The position numbers and the translations under genes were made by a program. The notes beneath the pieces are model-generated. The model saw nothing but the letters and a program-made list of their open reading frames with translations, was not told the origin of the DNA and did not search any database. A stretch of 64,000 nt of DNA from Candidatus Poribacteria bacterium (GTDB lineage: Bacteria; Poribacteria; WGA-4E; WGA-3G): positions 1,756,856-1,820,855 of the forward strand of contig OY282374.1 in the NCBI GenBank assembly GCA_958295815.1. Direction: 5' to 3'. Of the stretch, positions 11,097 to 19,753 are shown piece by piece. Numbering within the stretch: the stretch's first letter is position 1; each line of letters opens with the position of its first letter.

Positions 11097-13280
11097 ATGG
11101 CAAATCGGATTGAGATCGGTAACCTCAGAATAGATGAAGATTTATATGCATTGGTGAGAGATCAAATTGCACCCGGTACTGGGATAGAAGCAGATGCCTT
11201 CTGGAAAGCACTCAGCGACATCGTTACGGAATTCGCACCCGAAAATAAGGCACTCTTGGAGAAACGGGATGCCCTCCAACGACAGATCGACGCTTGGCAT
11301 CAGGCGCGCAGGGGTGATTCGATCGACCGTGAGGCATATAAGGCGTTTCTTACCGAGATAGGCTATCTGCTCCCTGAAGGACGGGACTTTACGGTGATTA
11401 CTGAGGATGTTGACGTAGAGATTTCGCTCATCTCAGGTCCGCAATTGGTCGTTCCGACCGATAACGCCCGTTATGCCCTAAACGCATCTAACGCCCGCTG
11501 GGGAAGCCTCTACGATGCGCTTTACGGCACCGATGTTATTGACGAATCGGATGGGGCTACGATGGGTACCACCTACAACCCGATCCGAGGTGCGAAAGTT
11601 ATTGCCTACACCGAGCGGTTTTTAGATGAAATGACTGGGCTTGAAACTGGCAGTTTCTCTGACGTTACCCAATTTTCCCTGAAACCTGTTCGTGACGAGC
11701 AACAGTTACGCGCGACACTCTCTGATGGGAGCGAAGTCGGCTTAGCAGATCCTGCCAAATTCGTAGGGTTTAGCCAAAACAACGGGGAACTCAGTGCTGT
11801 CCTGTTGCGAAACCACGGGTTACATATTGAGATCCGGATAGACCGAGAAAATCCTGTTGGTAAGGCACATCCTGCCGGTGTTACCGATGTTATCCTTGAG
11901 TCGGCAATCACGACGATCCAAGATTGCGAGGACTCCGTTGCAGCAGTTGATGCGGCAGATAAAGTGCGCGTCTACAGCAACTGGAACGGTATCATGAAAG
12001 GAACGCTGGAGACAACGTTCGAGAAAAACGGCAAAATGCTGACCCGTCGCCTCGCACCCGATAAAACCTTTACCGCACCCGATGGAAGCGAGTTAACACT
12101 ACCCGGTAGGAGCCTCCTCCTGATTCGGAATGTTGGACTCCACATGTACACCGATGCCGTCACAACAGCAGATGGTGAGGAAATTCCAGAGGGTATCCTT
12201 GATGCGATGGTAACGAGTTTCGCTGCAATGCATGATTTACAGGGCAAGGGACTCTTTTCCAATAGCAGAACAGGCAGTATCTACATCGTCAAACCGAAGT
12301 TCCACGGACCCGAAGAAGTGGACATGACGATTCGGTTGTTCGAGTGGATAGAATCCGCACTTGGACTCCCAACGAATACCATTAAGATTGGGATTATGGA
12401 CGAGGAACGGCGGACTACCGTCAATCTCAAAGAGGCGATCCGAGTGGCACAGGAACGGCTCGTCTTTATTAACACAGGATTTTTGGATAGAACCGGCGAT
12501 GAAATCCATACCAGTATGGAAGCTGGACCCGTGGTTCCAAAAATGGACATCCGCAACGAACCTTGGATGCTCGCCTATGAAGATTGGAACGTCGATATAG
12601 GGATTGAAACCGCATTGCTCGGTACCGCACAGATTGGGAAGGGCATGTGGCCGAAACCTGACCAGATGGCGGAGATGGTGGAAACGAAGGTGAATCATCC
12701 GTTAGCGGGTGCAACGACGGCGTGGGTGCCGTCACCGACAGCCGCAACGCTTCATGCGATGCACTACCACCGAGTTGACGTTGCAAACTGGATAAAAGAA
12801 TTGTCTGCGAGGCAGCGCGCCAGTATGGACGATCTGCTAACACCTCCACTATTAGAAGAGCGCGTATTGCGATCCGATGAGGTTCAGCACGAATTGGATA
12901 ACAACGCACAGGGTATCTTGGGATACGTTGTCCGGTGGGTCGATCAAGGGATTGGATGCTCGAAGATTCCTGATATTAACAACGTCGGCTTGATGGAAGA
13001 TCGTGCGACGCTCCGGATTTCGAGTCAACATATCGCAAATTGGTTGCATCACGGGATCGTTACGAAGGAGCAGGTAACCGAAACCTTCGAGCGAGTGGCG
13101 AAAATTGTTGACCAACAGAACGCTGGTGACCCCAATTATCGGGACATGTCACCAAATTATGACCAGAGCATCGCGTTTCAAGCATCTTTAGATTTGGTGT
13201 TTAAGGGGTGTGAACTTCCGAACGGATATACGGAATTTGTCCTGCATCCGCGTCGGCGGGAGATCAAGGCGGGCGGTTAA
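11097..13280 (+). CDS. glcB: Malate synthase G
   Basis: A 727-residue cytoplasmic enzyme that condenses glyoxylate with acetyl-CoA to malate, the second step of the glyoxylate shunt. Its length fits the G isoform (about 720 residues) rather than the shorter A form. Typical stretches are [66 protein letters not shown] and [20 protein letters not shown], which carries the catalytic region. GGAG lies about 10 bases upstream of the ATG. No isocitrate lyase gene is nearby, so glyoxylate may come from glycolate or purine breakdown. A strong hairpin terminator follows at 13327. Confidence 0.95.
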   Translation: MANRIEIGNLRIDEDLYALVRDQIAPGTGIEADAFWKALSDIVTEFAPENKALLEKRDALQRQIDAWHQARRGDSIDREAYKAFLTEIGYLLPEGRDFTVITEDVDVEISLISGPQLVVPTDNARYALNASNARWGSLYDALYGTDVIDESDGATMGTTYNPIRGAKVIAYTERFLDEMTGLETGSFSDVTQFSLKPVRDEQQLRATLSDGSEVGLADPAKFVGFSQNNGELSAVLLRNHGLHIEIRIDRENPVGKAHPAGVTDVILESAITTIQDCEDSVAAVDAADKVRVYSNWNGIMKGTLETTFEKNGKMLTRRLAPDKTFTAPDGSELTLPGRSLLLIRNVGLHMYTDAVTTADGEEIPEGILDAMVTSFAAMHDLQGKGLFSNSRTGSIYIVKPKFHGPEEVDMTIRLFEWIESALGLPTNTIKIGIMDEERRTTVNLKEAIRVAQERLVFINTGFLDRTGDEIHTSMEAGPVVPKMDIRNEPWMLAYEDWNVDIGIETALLGTAQIGKGMWPKPDQMAEMVETKVNHPLAGATTAWVPSPTAATLHAMHYHRVDVANWIKELSARQRASMDDLLTPPLLEERVLRSDEVQHELDNNAQGILGYVVRWVDQGIGCSKIPDINNVGLMEDRATLRISSQHIANWLHHGIVTKEQVTETFERVAKIVDQQNAGDPNYRDMSPNYDQSIAFQASLDLVFKGCELPNGYTEFVLHPRRREIKAGG

Positions 13281-13326
13281 GAAAATAGGTAGCGGGGTAT
13301 CCTGACGCTGTGCAATTAAATCTGTT

Positions 13327-13367
13327 GGGCGAGGTCGCCGTGCCTCGCCCTTCTTTCTTTTTTTCTC
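13327..13367 (+). terminator. Intrinsic terminator after glcB (hairpin family B)
   Basis: Arms GGGCGAGG (13327-13334) and CCTCGCCC (13343-13350) form a perfect 8-bp stem around TCGCCGTG, followed by a T-rich tract to about 13367. The loop closely matches that of the hairpins at 45466 (TCTCCGTG) and 44100 (inverse orientation), so it belongs to a dispersed family that here also fits a terminator. Confidence 0.75.
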
Positions 13368-13380
13368 CGTGCGAATCTAA

Positions 13381-13670
13381 TGTTACGGCACACGGAGTGT
13401 GCCTACTACTTTTACGGCATACGGGGTGTGCCTACTACTTTAATCTATAAAATCTGAATGGGTCTGTTACGGCACACGGAGTGTGCCTACTACTTTAATC
13501 TATTGTTACGGCATACGGAAGTGCCTACTCCTGTTACGGCACACGGAGTGTGCCTACTACTTTAATCTATAAAATCTGAATGGGTCTTTTACGGCATACG
13601 GAGTGTGCCTACTACTTTAATTATATCTGAATGGGTCTGTTACGGCACACGGAGTGTGCCTACTACTTTA
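13381..13670. repeat. Array of seven palindromic units
   Basis: Seven copies of a unit of about 30 bases are present at about 13381, 13411, 13465, 13503, 13532, 13587 and 13639. The core reads GGCACACGGAGTGTGCC (7-bp arms around GGA), followed by TACTACTTT. Units 3, 5, 6 and 7 are separated by spacers based on AATCTATAAAATCTGA plus ATGGGTCT. The spacer closely matches the last codons (RFYKLK-stop) of the minus-strand amidohydrolase at 13663-13681, so the array appears to have duplicated the gene's 3' end with the palindrome. Some units carry ATAC for ACAC (or a deletion), which breaks perfect pairing. Confidence 0.85.
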
Positions 13671-14517
13671 ATTTATAAAATCTGATGGCGTTATCTCTGA
13701 AGAGGTTCTGCAATTCTTCGGATGTGCAACCCGATACTGCCGCTTTCAATGTCTCCGCCCACCGCGGATAATCCGTCGCTTGCGTCGAGACGGGCCAATC
13801 GCTTCCATATATTACCCTATCAAAACCGAAACAGCTGATAACATGCTCGATATACGGTTGTAAATCAGCGGGTGTCCACGCCTCAAAATCAGCTTCTGTT
13901 ACCAGACCAGATATTTTACAATGTACGTTCGGAAATCCCGCCAGTGTCTGAATCTCCTGTTTCCATGGATCAAAGTGTTGGTTCTTGATGTCGGGTTTGC
14001 CGATATGGTCTAAGATGAATTGAACATGTGGACACTGTTCCACGAGCCGGATTGCATTAGCGAGTTGCGGGTGAAAAATACAGAGGTCGAAACTCAATCC
14101 GTAGCGGGAGAGCGTTTTGACACCATTCACGAAGTCGGGTTGAACGCAGAAATCAACGCTTTCGGATTGAATAAGGCGGCGGATACCTTTGACAAGCGGG
14201 TTCTCCGACAATTTTTCGACGAAAGGTGCTACTTGTGTGCCTTCTTCGAGTGGTGCCCACGCAACAATACCTTGAATCCGAGGGTCTACTGTCGTCGCCA
14301 GAGAAGTAACCCATGCTGTCTCTTTTAAACCGTCATCTGGGTGTGTATCGCATTGAACAAAGACAATGGATTCGATTTCTAATTCACCGGACGCGGCGTT
14401 ATAATCTTTTAGGAGGTAGGGTCTATTTAAGGATGGGACTTCCGAAAGCCATGGGTATCTCAATTGATCGGGGTGCCATAGATGAACGTGTGTGTCAACG
14501 ATCGGGAATTGCGCCAT
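13663..14517 (-). CDS. Amidohydrolase-2 family (TIM-barrel lactonase-like)
   Basis: A 284-residue metal-dependent hydrolase of the amidohydrolase-2 group, which includes L-fuconolactonase and 2-pyrone-4,6-dicarboxylate lactonase. The N-terminal metal motif is DTHVHLWHP (residues 8-16). Later come FVQCDTHPDD, the QFILDHIGKPD strand with a conserved His-Ile-Gly-Lys, and the C-terminal IYGSDWPVS motif containing the catalytic Asp. The likely role is lactone hydrolysis in sugar-acid breakdown; the exact substrate is unknown. Its stop lies inside the last unit of the palindrome array. The next gene is divergent, and a ThuA protein and a PhyH oxygenase follow it. Confidence 0.82.
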   Translation of the reverse strand: MAQFPIVDTHVHLWHPDQLRYPWLSEVPSLNRPYLLKDYNAASGELEIESIVFVQCDTHPDDGLKETAWVTSLATTVDPRIQGIVAWAPLEEGTQVAPFVEKLSENPLVKGIRRLIQSESVDFCVQPDFVNGVKTLSRYGLSFDLCIFHPQLANAIRLVEQCPHVQFILDHIGKPDIKNQHFDPWKQEIQTLAGFPNVHCKISGLVTEADFEAWTPADLQPYIEHVISCFGFDRVIYGSDWPVSTQATDYPRWAETLKAAVSGCTSEELQNLFRDNAIRFYKLK

Positions 14518-14674
14518 TGCTTGCTCCGCATTGTATTGAATTTGGGTCTATTTTAATGCGATTCTATGGGATTGTCAATATTTTCTTTTCTCCCTTCCCC
14601 ATCCATCAAAATGTTGGTAAAAAGTCACAAGATATGATAAACTGACATATATCCCAAATGGAGGCGTTATAAAT

Positions 14675-15481
14675 ATGTCAAAAAAATCTCGAATTGTTAT
14701 GGTGGCAGGAAGCGGAAGTAGTCATGGCAGTGGAGCGCATGAACATCCCGCGGGGTGTGCCTTTCTTGCCGACCAGTTGAACAAAGCTGCAGTCGGCGTG
14801 GAAGCGGTCGTCTCTCAAGGATGGCCCGAAGACCCGGCGACTTTCGACGATACAGACGCAATTATTGTTTATTCAGGCGGAGGTGCGAATCACCTTAGCA
14901 TTCCGCATCTTGATGAGATCGCTGGGTTGATGGCGCAGGGTATCGGACTTGCGATGTTACACTTTGCCGTTGAAGTACCAAAGGGTAAGCCGGGAGATTG
15001 TTTCTTAGACTGGATCGGCGGCTACTTTGAACCGGGTCTTTCGGTCAATCCGTATTGGACAGCGAGGTTTACTGAGTTCCCTGAACACCCGATAACACGC
15101 GGGATGCAGCCGTTTTCATTGGAAGACGAATGGTATTATCACATGCGGTTTCGTGATAATATGCAAGGGGTGACACCGGTATTGAGCACGATCGCACCTG
15201 AATCAACGCTTGAAAGACCTGATGGTCCCCATAGCGGAAATCCACATGTGCGCGCCTCGGTTGCGAAGGGTGAACCGCAGCATTTGGGATGGTGTGTGGA
15301 ACGTCCAGATGGTGGACGTGGATTCGGATTTACCGGTGGGCATTACCATCAGAATTGGCGGGATGAGCAATTCCGAAAGTTCGCTCTCAACGGTATTGTT
15401 TGGACAGCAAGGGTGGAAGTCCCCGAAGGTGGTATTTCTACACCGACGCCAACGGAAGCTGAATTGGATGCCTATCTGTAA
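14675..15481 (+). CDS. ThuA-like domain protein
   Basis: A 268-residue protein with a class I glutamine-amidotransferase-like fold of the ThuA group (named for trehalose utilisation). It starts KSRIVMVAGSGSSHGSGAHEH, followed by DAIIVYSGGGANHLSI and LAMLHFAVEVP, which replaces the nucleophile elbow and lacks an obvious catalytic Cys. The C-terminal part has a GRGFGFTGGHYHQNW segment, typical of the family. There is no signal peptide. The ATG follows GGAGG with about 9 bases of spacing. ThuA proteins usually accompany sugar oxidoreductases; the neighbouring amidohydrolase, PhyH and Gfo/Idh genes fit that theme. Confidence 0.82.
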   Translation: MSKKSRIVMVAGSGSSHGSGAHEHPAGCAFLADQLNKAAVGVEAVVSQGWPEDPATFDDTDAIIVYSGGGANHLSIPHLDEIAGLMAQGIGLAMLHFAVEVPKGKPGDCFLDWIGGYFEPGLSVNPYWTARFTEFPEHPITRGMQPFSLEDEWYYHMRFRDNMQGVTPVLSTIAPESTLERPDGPHSGNPHVRASVAKGEPQHLGWCVERPDGGRGFGFTGGHYHQNWRDEQFRKFALNGIVWTARVEVPEGGISTPTPTEAELDAYL

Positions 15482-15499
15482 TTACTGCGCTATTCTATG

Positions 15500-15520
15500 G
15501 GCGCGGTTGAAAGCCGCGCC
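15500..15520. repeat. Intergenic hairpin, family A
   Basis: Arms GGCGCGGTT and AGCCGCGCC pair over 9 positions with one G-U pair around loop GAA, between the ThuA gene and the PhyH gene. It ends 10 bases before the PhyH ribosome-binding site, so it may influence translation or be a passive repeat. Confidence 0.7.
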
Positions 15521-15541
15521 TGCCAGCTAAGGAGACGGAGC

Positions 15542-16396
15542 ATGGACCAAGAGATACAAGATTATCTTTTCGACCTACAAGGCTATCTGGTTTTAGAGAA
15601 CGCAATCTCAAAAGACGACCTGAAGGAAATGAACAACTGGGTTGATGCGCATTGGGATTATGTTGAGGAGCCGTGGGAAGAAAACACCGAGGACAAACGG
15701 ATTCCACGCTGGATTGGGAACATCGAAACGCATACCTACAACATCGAGAACGGCGTAAATTTTCAGAATATCATTGAGGGTGGCGACGTTTTCCAGAAAC
15801 TCATTGACCATCCGGCATGGGTCGGTCTTGTACGGAAATACGTCCACGAAGTCAATGGACTCTCTATCCACGAGAATTTCCTCAATGTCCGCGGTCCTGG
15901 CGGTTTTATTCATATCCACTGTGGCGGACACGTCCCATTGAGCTATTTAACCTTCCGGCAAGAGCAAACAGGCGAATGGATGGTCGGACAGATTAACGTC
16001 CTGATGGCACTGAACGATATTGGACCGGGAGACGGCGCACCCGTGTTAGTTCCAGGGAGTCATAAATGCACAGAGATTCATCCTCGCTTGAAGGTTGATG
16101 GAAAAGGCTTGGTTTATGACGGTATAAGCGGTAAACCCGCAGGGACGGCCTTCGGAACGCAAGAAATCTATCTCAAGGCTGGCGATGTGGTAATGTTCAC
16201 GGATAAGATTACGCACGGATCGGCAGAACGGACGAATGATGGGTATCGCCGGTCGATCGTCTACCGTTATTCTCCGAGATATGTCCGTGAACGCTTTGAC
16301 TATCCACATTCGGAGGAGTTGTTAGCACGTCTGACGCCAGACCAACGCAAGATTATCCAACCGACATCAATGCGTCGTCCTCCTCAGGTTATATAG
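15542..16396 (+). CDS. Phytanoyl-CoA dioxygenase (PhyH) family oxygenase
   Basis: A 284-residue non-haem Fe(II)/2-oxoglutarate-dependent oxygenase. The cupin core shows HIHCGGHV (candidate iron ligands), then GDGAPVLVPGSHKCTEIHP, where the GSHK segment is characteristic of PhyH, and KITHGSAERTNDGYRRSIVYRYSPRY, with the distal His and the Arg that binds 2-oxoglutarate. The ATG at 15542 is chosen because GGAG (15531-15534) lies 7 bases upstream; a longer frame would run through a hairpin repeat. PhyH paralogues are numerous in sponge-associated bacterial genomes. The substrate is unknown. Confidence 0.85.
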   Translation: MDQEIQDYLFDLQGYLVLENAISKDDLKEMNNWVDAHWDYVEEPWEENTEDKRIPRWIGNIETHTYNIENGVNFQNIIEGGDVFQKLIDHPAWVGLVRKYVHEVNGLSIHENFLNVRGPGGFIHIHCGGHVPLSYLTFRQEQTGEWMVGQINVLMALNDIGPGDGAPVLVPGSHKCTEIHPRLKVDGKGLVYDGISGKPAGTAFGTQEIYLKAGDVVMFTDKITHGSAERTNDGYRRSIVYRYSPRYVRERFDYPHSEELLARLTPDQRKIIQPTSMRRPPQVI

Positions 16397-16441
16397 CCGA
16401 CAAATCGTGTTTTCGTTTGTGCAGAACTAAGGGGATTAATA

Positions 16442-16693
16442 ATGCGAAAAGTGGACTTGCAACAGCAGGCGATTAAATTAATTAGCCAACTCTCTACCAA
16501 AAAACTCAGGGAAGTTATTGAGTATCTCGTTCATCTTCAGGGTAAAGAGGAGCGGAACGCCTTACCTACCGAGAGTGATTCAACGACAACCCTTGGGACA
16601 GCGATCCATGAGGTTTTCAAACCTTTTGGTGGAGTGAAACTCGATATACCTCCACGGGAACCGATGCGAGAACCACCGCGCTTTGATACTTAA
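16442..16693 (+). CDS. Putative antitoxin of a VapBC-like module
   Basis: An 83-residue hydrophilic protein. Residues 1-40 are predicted helical (QQAIKLISQLSTKKLREVIE), and the C-terminal half is proline-rich and probably disordered (ending PREPPRFDT). It has no recognisable AbrB- or MetJ-type DNA-binding motif; the helix resembles DUF2281-like antitoxins. Its stop codon is one base before the ATG of the PIN-domain gene, the usual antitoxin-first order with translational coupling. AGGGGAT lies upstream. The assignment depends mainly on position. Confidence 0.7.
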   Translation: MRKVDLQQQAIKLISQLSTKKLREVIEYLVHLQGKEERNALPTESDSTTTLGTAIHEVFKPFGGVKLDIPPREPMREPPRFDT

Positions 16694-16694
16694 G

Positions 16695-17126
16695 ATGCCT
16701 ACTGCAATTGTTCTTGATACTAATGTCATTTCGGAACTCATGCGGAACAGTCCACACCAAGCTGTTGTGGCGTGGCTAGATGCCCAACCAGCAAGCAATC
16801 TATATGTGACAACCGTTACCGAAGCGGAAATTTTGACCGGTATCGCGCTCTTGCCAGAAGGAAGACGGCGGCGCGGCTTAGTAGAAGCTGCTCACTATGT
16901 TTTTACTACACTGTTTCTGGGACGTATTCTGACATTTGACAGTGATGCAGCGGGCACTTATGCCGAAATCTTTGTCCAGCGACAAGCATCTGGTAAACCT
17001 ATTAGCCAAGCCGATTGTCAAATCGCTGCAATTGCTCGTTCCCATGAAGCATCTATTGCGACTCGGAATGTCTCGGATTTTGAAGGCGTGGAGATTGAAC
17101 TTGTTAATCCGTGGTTAAATCCATAA
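16695..17126 (+). CDS. vapC: PIN-domain ribonuclease toxin (VapC/FitB-like)
   Basis: A 143-residue PIN-domain protein of usual toxin length. It opens with VLDTNVISELM (Asp8), then has a conserved acidic segment TVTEAEILTGI (Glu45) and a C-terminal ISQADCQIAAIARSHEASIATRN motif supplying the remaining acidic residue. These are the metal-binding positions of PIN ribonucleases. The ISELM and GRRRRGL features resemble FitB-type toxins. It is cytoplasmic, and the expected activity is site-specific RNA cleavage neutralised by the preceding small protein. The first ATG in frame (16683) overlaps the antitoxin; 16695 is preferred since it begins the typical MPTAIVLDTN start. Confidence 0.85.
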   Translation: MPTAIVLDTNVISELMRNSPHQAVVAWLDAQPASNLYVTTVTEAEILTGIALLPEGRRRRGLVEAAHYVFTTLFLGRILTFDSDAAGTYAEIFVQRQASGKPISQADCQIAAIARSHEASIATRNVSDFEGVEIELVNPWLNP

Positions 17127-17215
17127 ACTTTTCCAGTAGAACTGGAGATTGTTGAAATATATGTCTGCGAATGTTGTCTGTAGTCTCGAAATGATCTATA
17201 GGGGATATTTTCATA

Positions 17216-17425
17216 ATGTATAGTGTTCGAGAAATAATAATGGTATTACCGAGCCTAAGTACCGACGAACTGCAATATATTGAGCGGGTTATTCACAATT
17301 TGTATCGCGTTCGCTGTGAAAGTATCGTTTATGATGATGACTACGGGATATGGACTGACCAAGATCAAGTATCGGTGGCATCAGAGATTTTTAAACTGCT
17401 TGATGAGGAAGAAGATTTGAAATAG
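17216..17425 (+). CDS. Small protein, antitoxin-like, no toxin partner seen
   Basis: A 69-residue acidic protein with AGGGG (17200-17204) upstream of the ATG. Its N-terminal pattern LPSLSTDELQYIERVIHNL parallels ISQLSTKKLREVIEYLVHL in the antitoxin 770 bases upstream. The tail is acidic (SEIFKLLDEEEDLK). No toxin gene follows, since argH begins 91 bases later. It could be an orphan antitoxin, a decayed duplicate or a fortuitous frame. The similarity is by eye only. Confidence 0.5.
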   Translation: MYSVREIIMVLPSLSTDELQYIERVIHNLYRVRCESIVYDDDYGIWTDQDQVSVASEIFKLLDEEEDLK

Positions 17426-17516
17426 GATGAACGTGATTAGAATAATGATCGGGAACACTACCAAGGGGCACTTTACAAAGGACCATTTCATTTTTCCCAC
17501 TGTAATCTGACGGAAT

Positions 17517-19031
17517 ATGGAAACATCGCAAAAAACGCTCTGGGGCGGACGCTTTAGCACAAGCCTCACTACAGAGACAATAGCCTTCACACACTCCATT
17601 GAAGCCGACACTCGGCTCATCGGATACGATATATGGGGAAGCCAAGCACACGCTATTATGCTTGCCCGGCAAGGAATTATCTCCGATGCCGATCTGCGAG
17701 AGATTTTACGTTGGCTCCGAAAAGCAGAAGACGATTTTCAAAACGGCGATTTTACGCTCGATCCGAATAAAGAAGACGTCCACATGAACGTCGAGTCATA
17801 TCTGATTGAGAACGCCGGTCGTGAGTTCGGCGGTAAACTCCACACTGCCCGTTCTCGCAACGATCAGGTCCTTGTAGACGCGCACCTCTACATTCGGGAC
17901 GAGATCCTCAACGTCCAGCACGGTCTATCCGAATTATGTAAAGCTTTCCTCGAAATTGCAAAAGAACACGCCGATACCGTCATGCCGGGTTATACGCATA
18001 CACAGCACGCACAGCCGATTAGTCTCGGTTTCTGGGCAACGGCTTATGTGAGCATGTTCCTTCGGGATCAGAAACGTCTGCAATCTGCGTATGCACTTGC
18101 TAATATGAATCCTCTCGGCGCGTGTGCATTGGCTGGCACAACCTTCTCGATTGATCGGGAATTGACAACCAAGCTGCTCGGTTTCGATGTGCCGCACGAA
18201 CACGCACTTGATGTCATCAGCAGCCGGGACTTTATCGCTGAGATACTCTTTGCCCTGTCGCTCGTGATGGCGAACCTCTCACGGATTAGCGAAGAAATAG
18301 TCTATTGGACGACCTACGAATTCGGGATGATGGTGCTTGACGATGCGTATAGTTTCGGGAGTTCCATCATGCCACAAAAGAAGAATCCAGACATCGCAGA
18401 ACTCACACGCGGACGGACGGGACGCGTCTACGGTGCGCTGTTGGATCTGTTGACGAATCTCAAAGGTCTGCCTATGGGTTATAACCGCGATTTTCAGGAG
18501 GATAAACCGCCTTTATGGGAGGCGTTTGATGTCGTGAAGGCGTGCCTTGGTCTGCTACCGGAACTCCTCAAGACAGCGGATTTCAGAACGGAACGGATGG
18601 CGGAATTGGCAAATGCGAACTTCGCAACGGCGACGGAGTTAGCGAATTACCTCGTTAAAGAACATCAAATCAGTTTTCGGGAGTGCCACGAGATTGTCGG
18701 ATGGCTTGTTGGAGAACTCGTGCAACAAGAAAAAACGTTCGCCGATTGGGAACTAACGCAAGATCTTTTGAAACAGAGAGAGATTGATGTCTCTGTTGAG
18801 CAGCTCCAGCAGATTCTGGATGCGGAATTAGCGATTCAGAATAACCAGAGCCTCGGCGGCACGTCGCCGAAGGAAGTTCGTCGGATGATAGACGGCTTTG
18901 AAGTCCAACTGAACGAGATTACATCGCGAATCTATACTTGCCAAACAGAAATTGACAACGCACACCAAGAGACACAGCGCATTGTTGATAAAGTTTTAGA
19001 AAAATCAACAGTTCCTACGGAAGGAGAATGA
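17517..19031 (+). CDS. argH: Argininosuccinate lyase
   Basis: A 504-residue enzyme of the fumarase/aspartase superfamily. It cleaves argininosuccinate to arginine and fumarate, the last step of arginine synthesis. Diagnostic segments are LWGGRF at the N-terminus, HTARSRNDQV, MPGYTHTQHAQP and the signature GSSIMPQKKNPD. The family length is about 460, and the extra residues here form a C-terminal helical tail after the GGTSP motif. No good Shine-Dalgarno precedes the ATG. pyrF starts 4 bases after its stop, so the two are coupled although they serve different pathways. Confidence 0.95.
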   Translation: METSQKTLWGGRFSTSLTTETIAFTHSIEADTRLIGYDIWGSQAHAIMLARQGIISDADLREILRWLRKAEDDFQNGDFTLDPNKEDVHMNVESYLIENAGREFGGKLHTARSRNDQVLVDAHLYIRDEILNVQHGLSELCKAFLEIAKEHADTVMPGYTHTQHAQPISLGFWATAYVSMFLRDQKRLQSAYALANMNPLGACALAGTTFSIDRELTTKLLGFDVPHEHALDVISSRDFIAEILFALSLVMANLSRISEEIVYWTTYEFGMMVLDDAYSFGSSIMPQKKNPDIAELTRGRTGRVYGALLDLLTNLKGLPMGYNRDFQEDKPPLWEAFDVVKACLGLLPELLKTADFRTERMAELANANFATATELANYLVKEHQISFRECHEIVGWLVGELVQQEKTFADWELTQDLLKQREIDVSVEQLQQILDAELAIQNNQSLGGTSPKEVRRMIDGFEVQLNEITSRIYTCQTEIDNAHQETQRIVDKVLEKSTVPTEGE

Positions 19032-19035
19032 GAAA

Positions 19036-19749
19036 TTGAGAGAAGGGTTAATTGTCGCTTTGGATACGGACGATATCGAGTATATTGATTGGTTATCTGG
19101 GACGCTTGTCGATATTGTGCCGTGGATCAAAATCGGATTTCAGGCGTTCAGTACTCTCGAAACCGAGGCCTTTCCGTGGTTTAGAGAACGCGGACATAAA
19201 ATCTTTATCGATCTGAAGTTCCACGACATCCCAAATACGGTGGCGCGCGATGTCGGGACAATGACCAAAAACGGCGTACACATGATTAACATGCACGCTG
19301 CTGGTGGGTTGGAGATGATGCAAGCTGCAAGGGAAAGCGCAGAAAAGGTAGCTGCAGAGAAAGATGTTCCGATGCCTATTCTACTTGGTGTGACGGTTCT
19401 AACGAGTATTGACGAAAATAGTTTTCAACAAGACTTCGGATCAGAACGGCAGCTTACGAAACAGGTCGTCTATCTCGCGCAGTTGGCACAGGAAGCAGGA
19501 TTGGGTGGAGTTGTCGCATCGCCTTTAGAAATCGAAGCAGTCCGAAAAGCTTGCGGTGATGATTTTGTGATCGTCACACCGGGTATCCGTCCTACATGGG
19601 CATCGAGAGGTGATCAACGCCGTATCACCACACCCGCAGAGGCGATTCGTCGAGGCACAGATTACATTGTTGTTGGTAGACCTATTATTGAGGCAGGGAA
19701 TCCGTTAGCGGCTGCTGAAATGATTCTTGAGGAAATGAGAGGGGCATAA
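19036..19749 (+). CDS. pyrF: Orotidine 5'-phosphate decarboxylase
   Basis: A 237-residue TIM-barrel enzyme that converts OMP to UMP in the last step of pyrimidine synthesis. The TTG start at 19036 is supported by AAGGAG (19021-19026) 9 bases upstream and by the immediate MREGLIVALDTDD start. The catalytic motif DLKFHDIPNTVARDV contains the Lys/Asp network. The C-terminal phosphate-binding part reads VTPGIRPTW and DYIVVGRPII. It lies between argH (4-base gap) and the sulfatase-like gene (4-base gap), forming a compact unit. Confidence 0.94.
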   Translation: MREGLIVALDTDDIEYIDWLSGTLVDIVPWIKIGFQAFSTLETEAFPWFRERGHKIFIDLKFHDIPNTVARDVGTMTKNGVHMINMHAAGGLEMMQAARESAEKVAAEKDVPMPILLGVTVLTSIDENSFQQDFGSERQLTKQVVYLAQLAQEAGLGGVVASPLEIEAVRKACGDDFVIVTPGIRPTWASRGDQRRITTPAEAIRRGTDYIVVGRPIIEAGNPLAAAEMILEEMRGA

Positions 19750-19753
19750 TACT

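Noticed and set aside
13381..13670. CRISPR-like array
   Set aside because: Units are palindromic and about 30 bases, but spacers are absent, repeated or derived from the adjacent gene end, and no cas gene is present.
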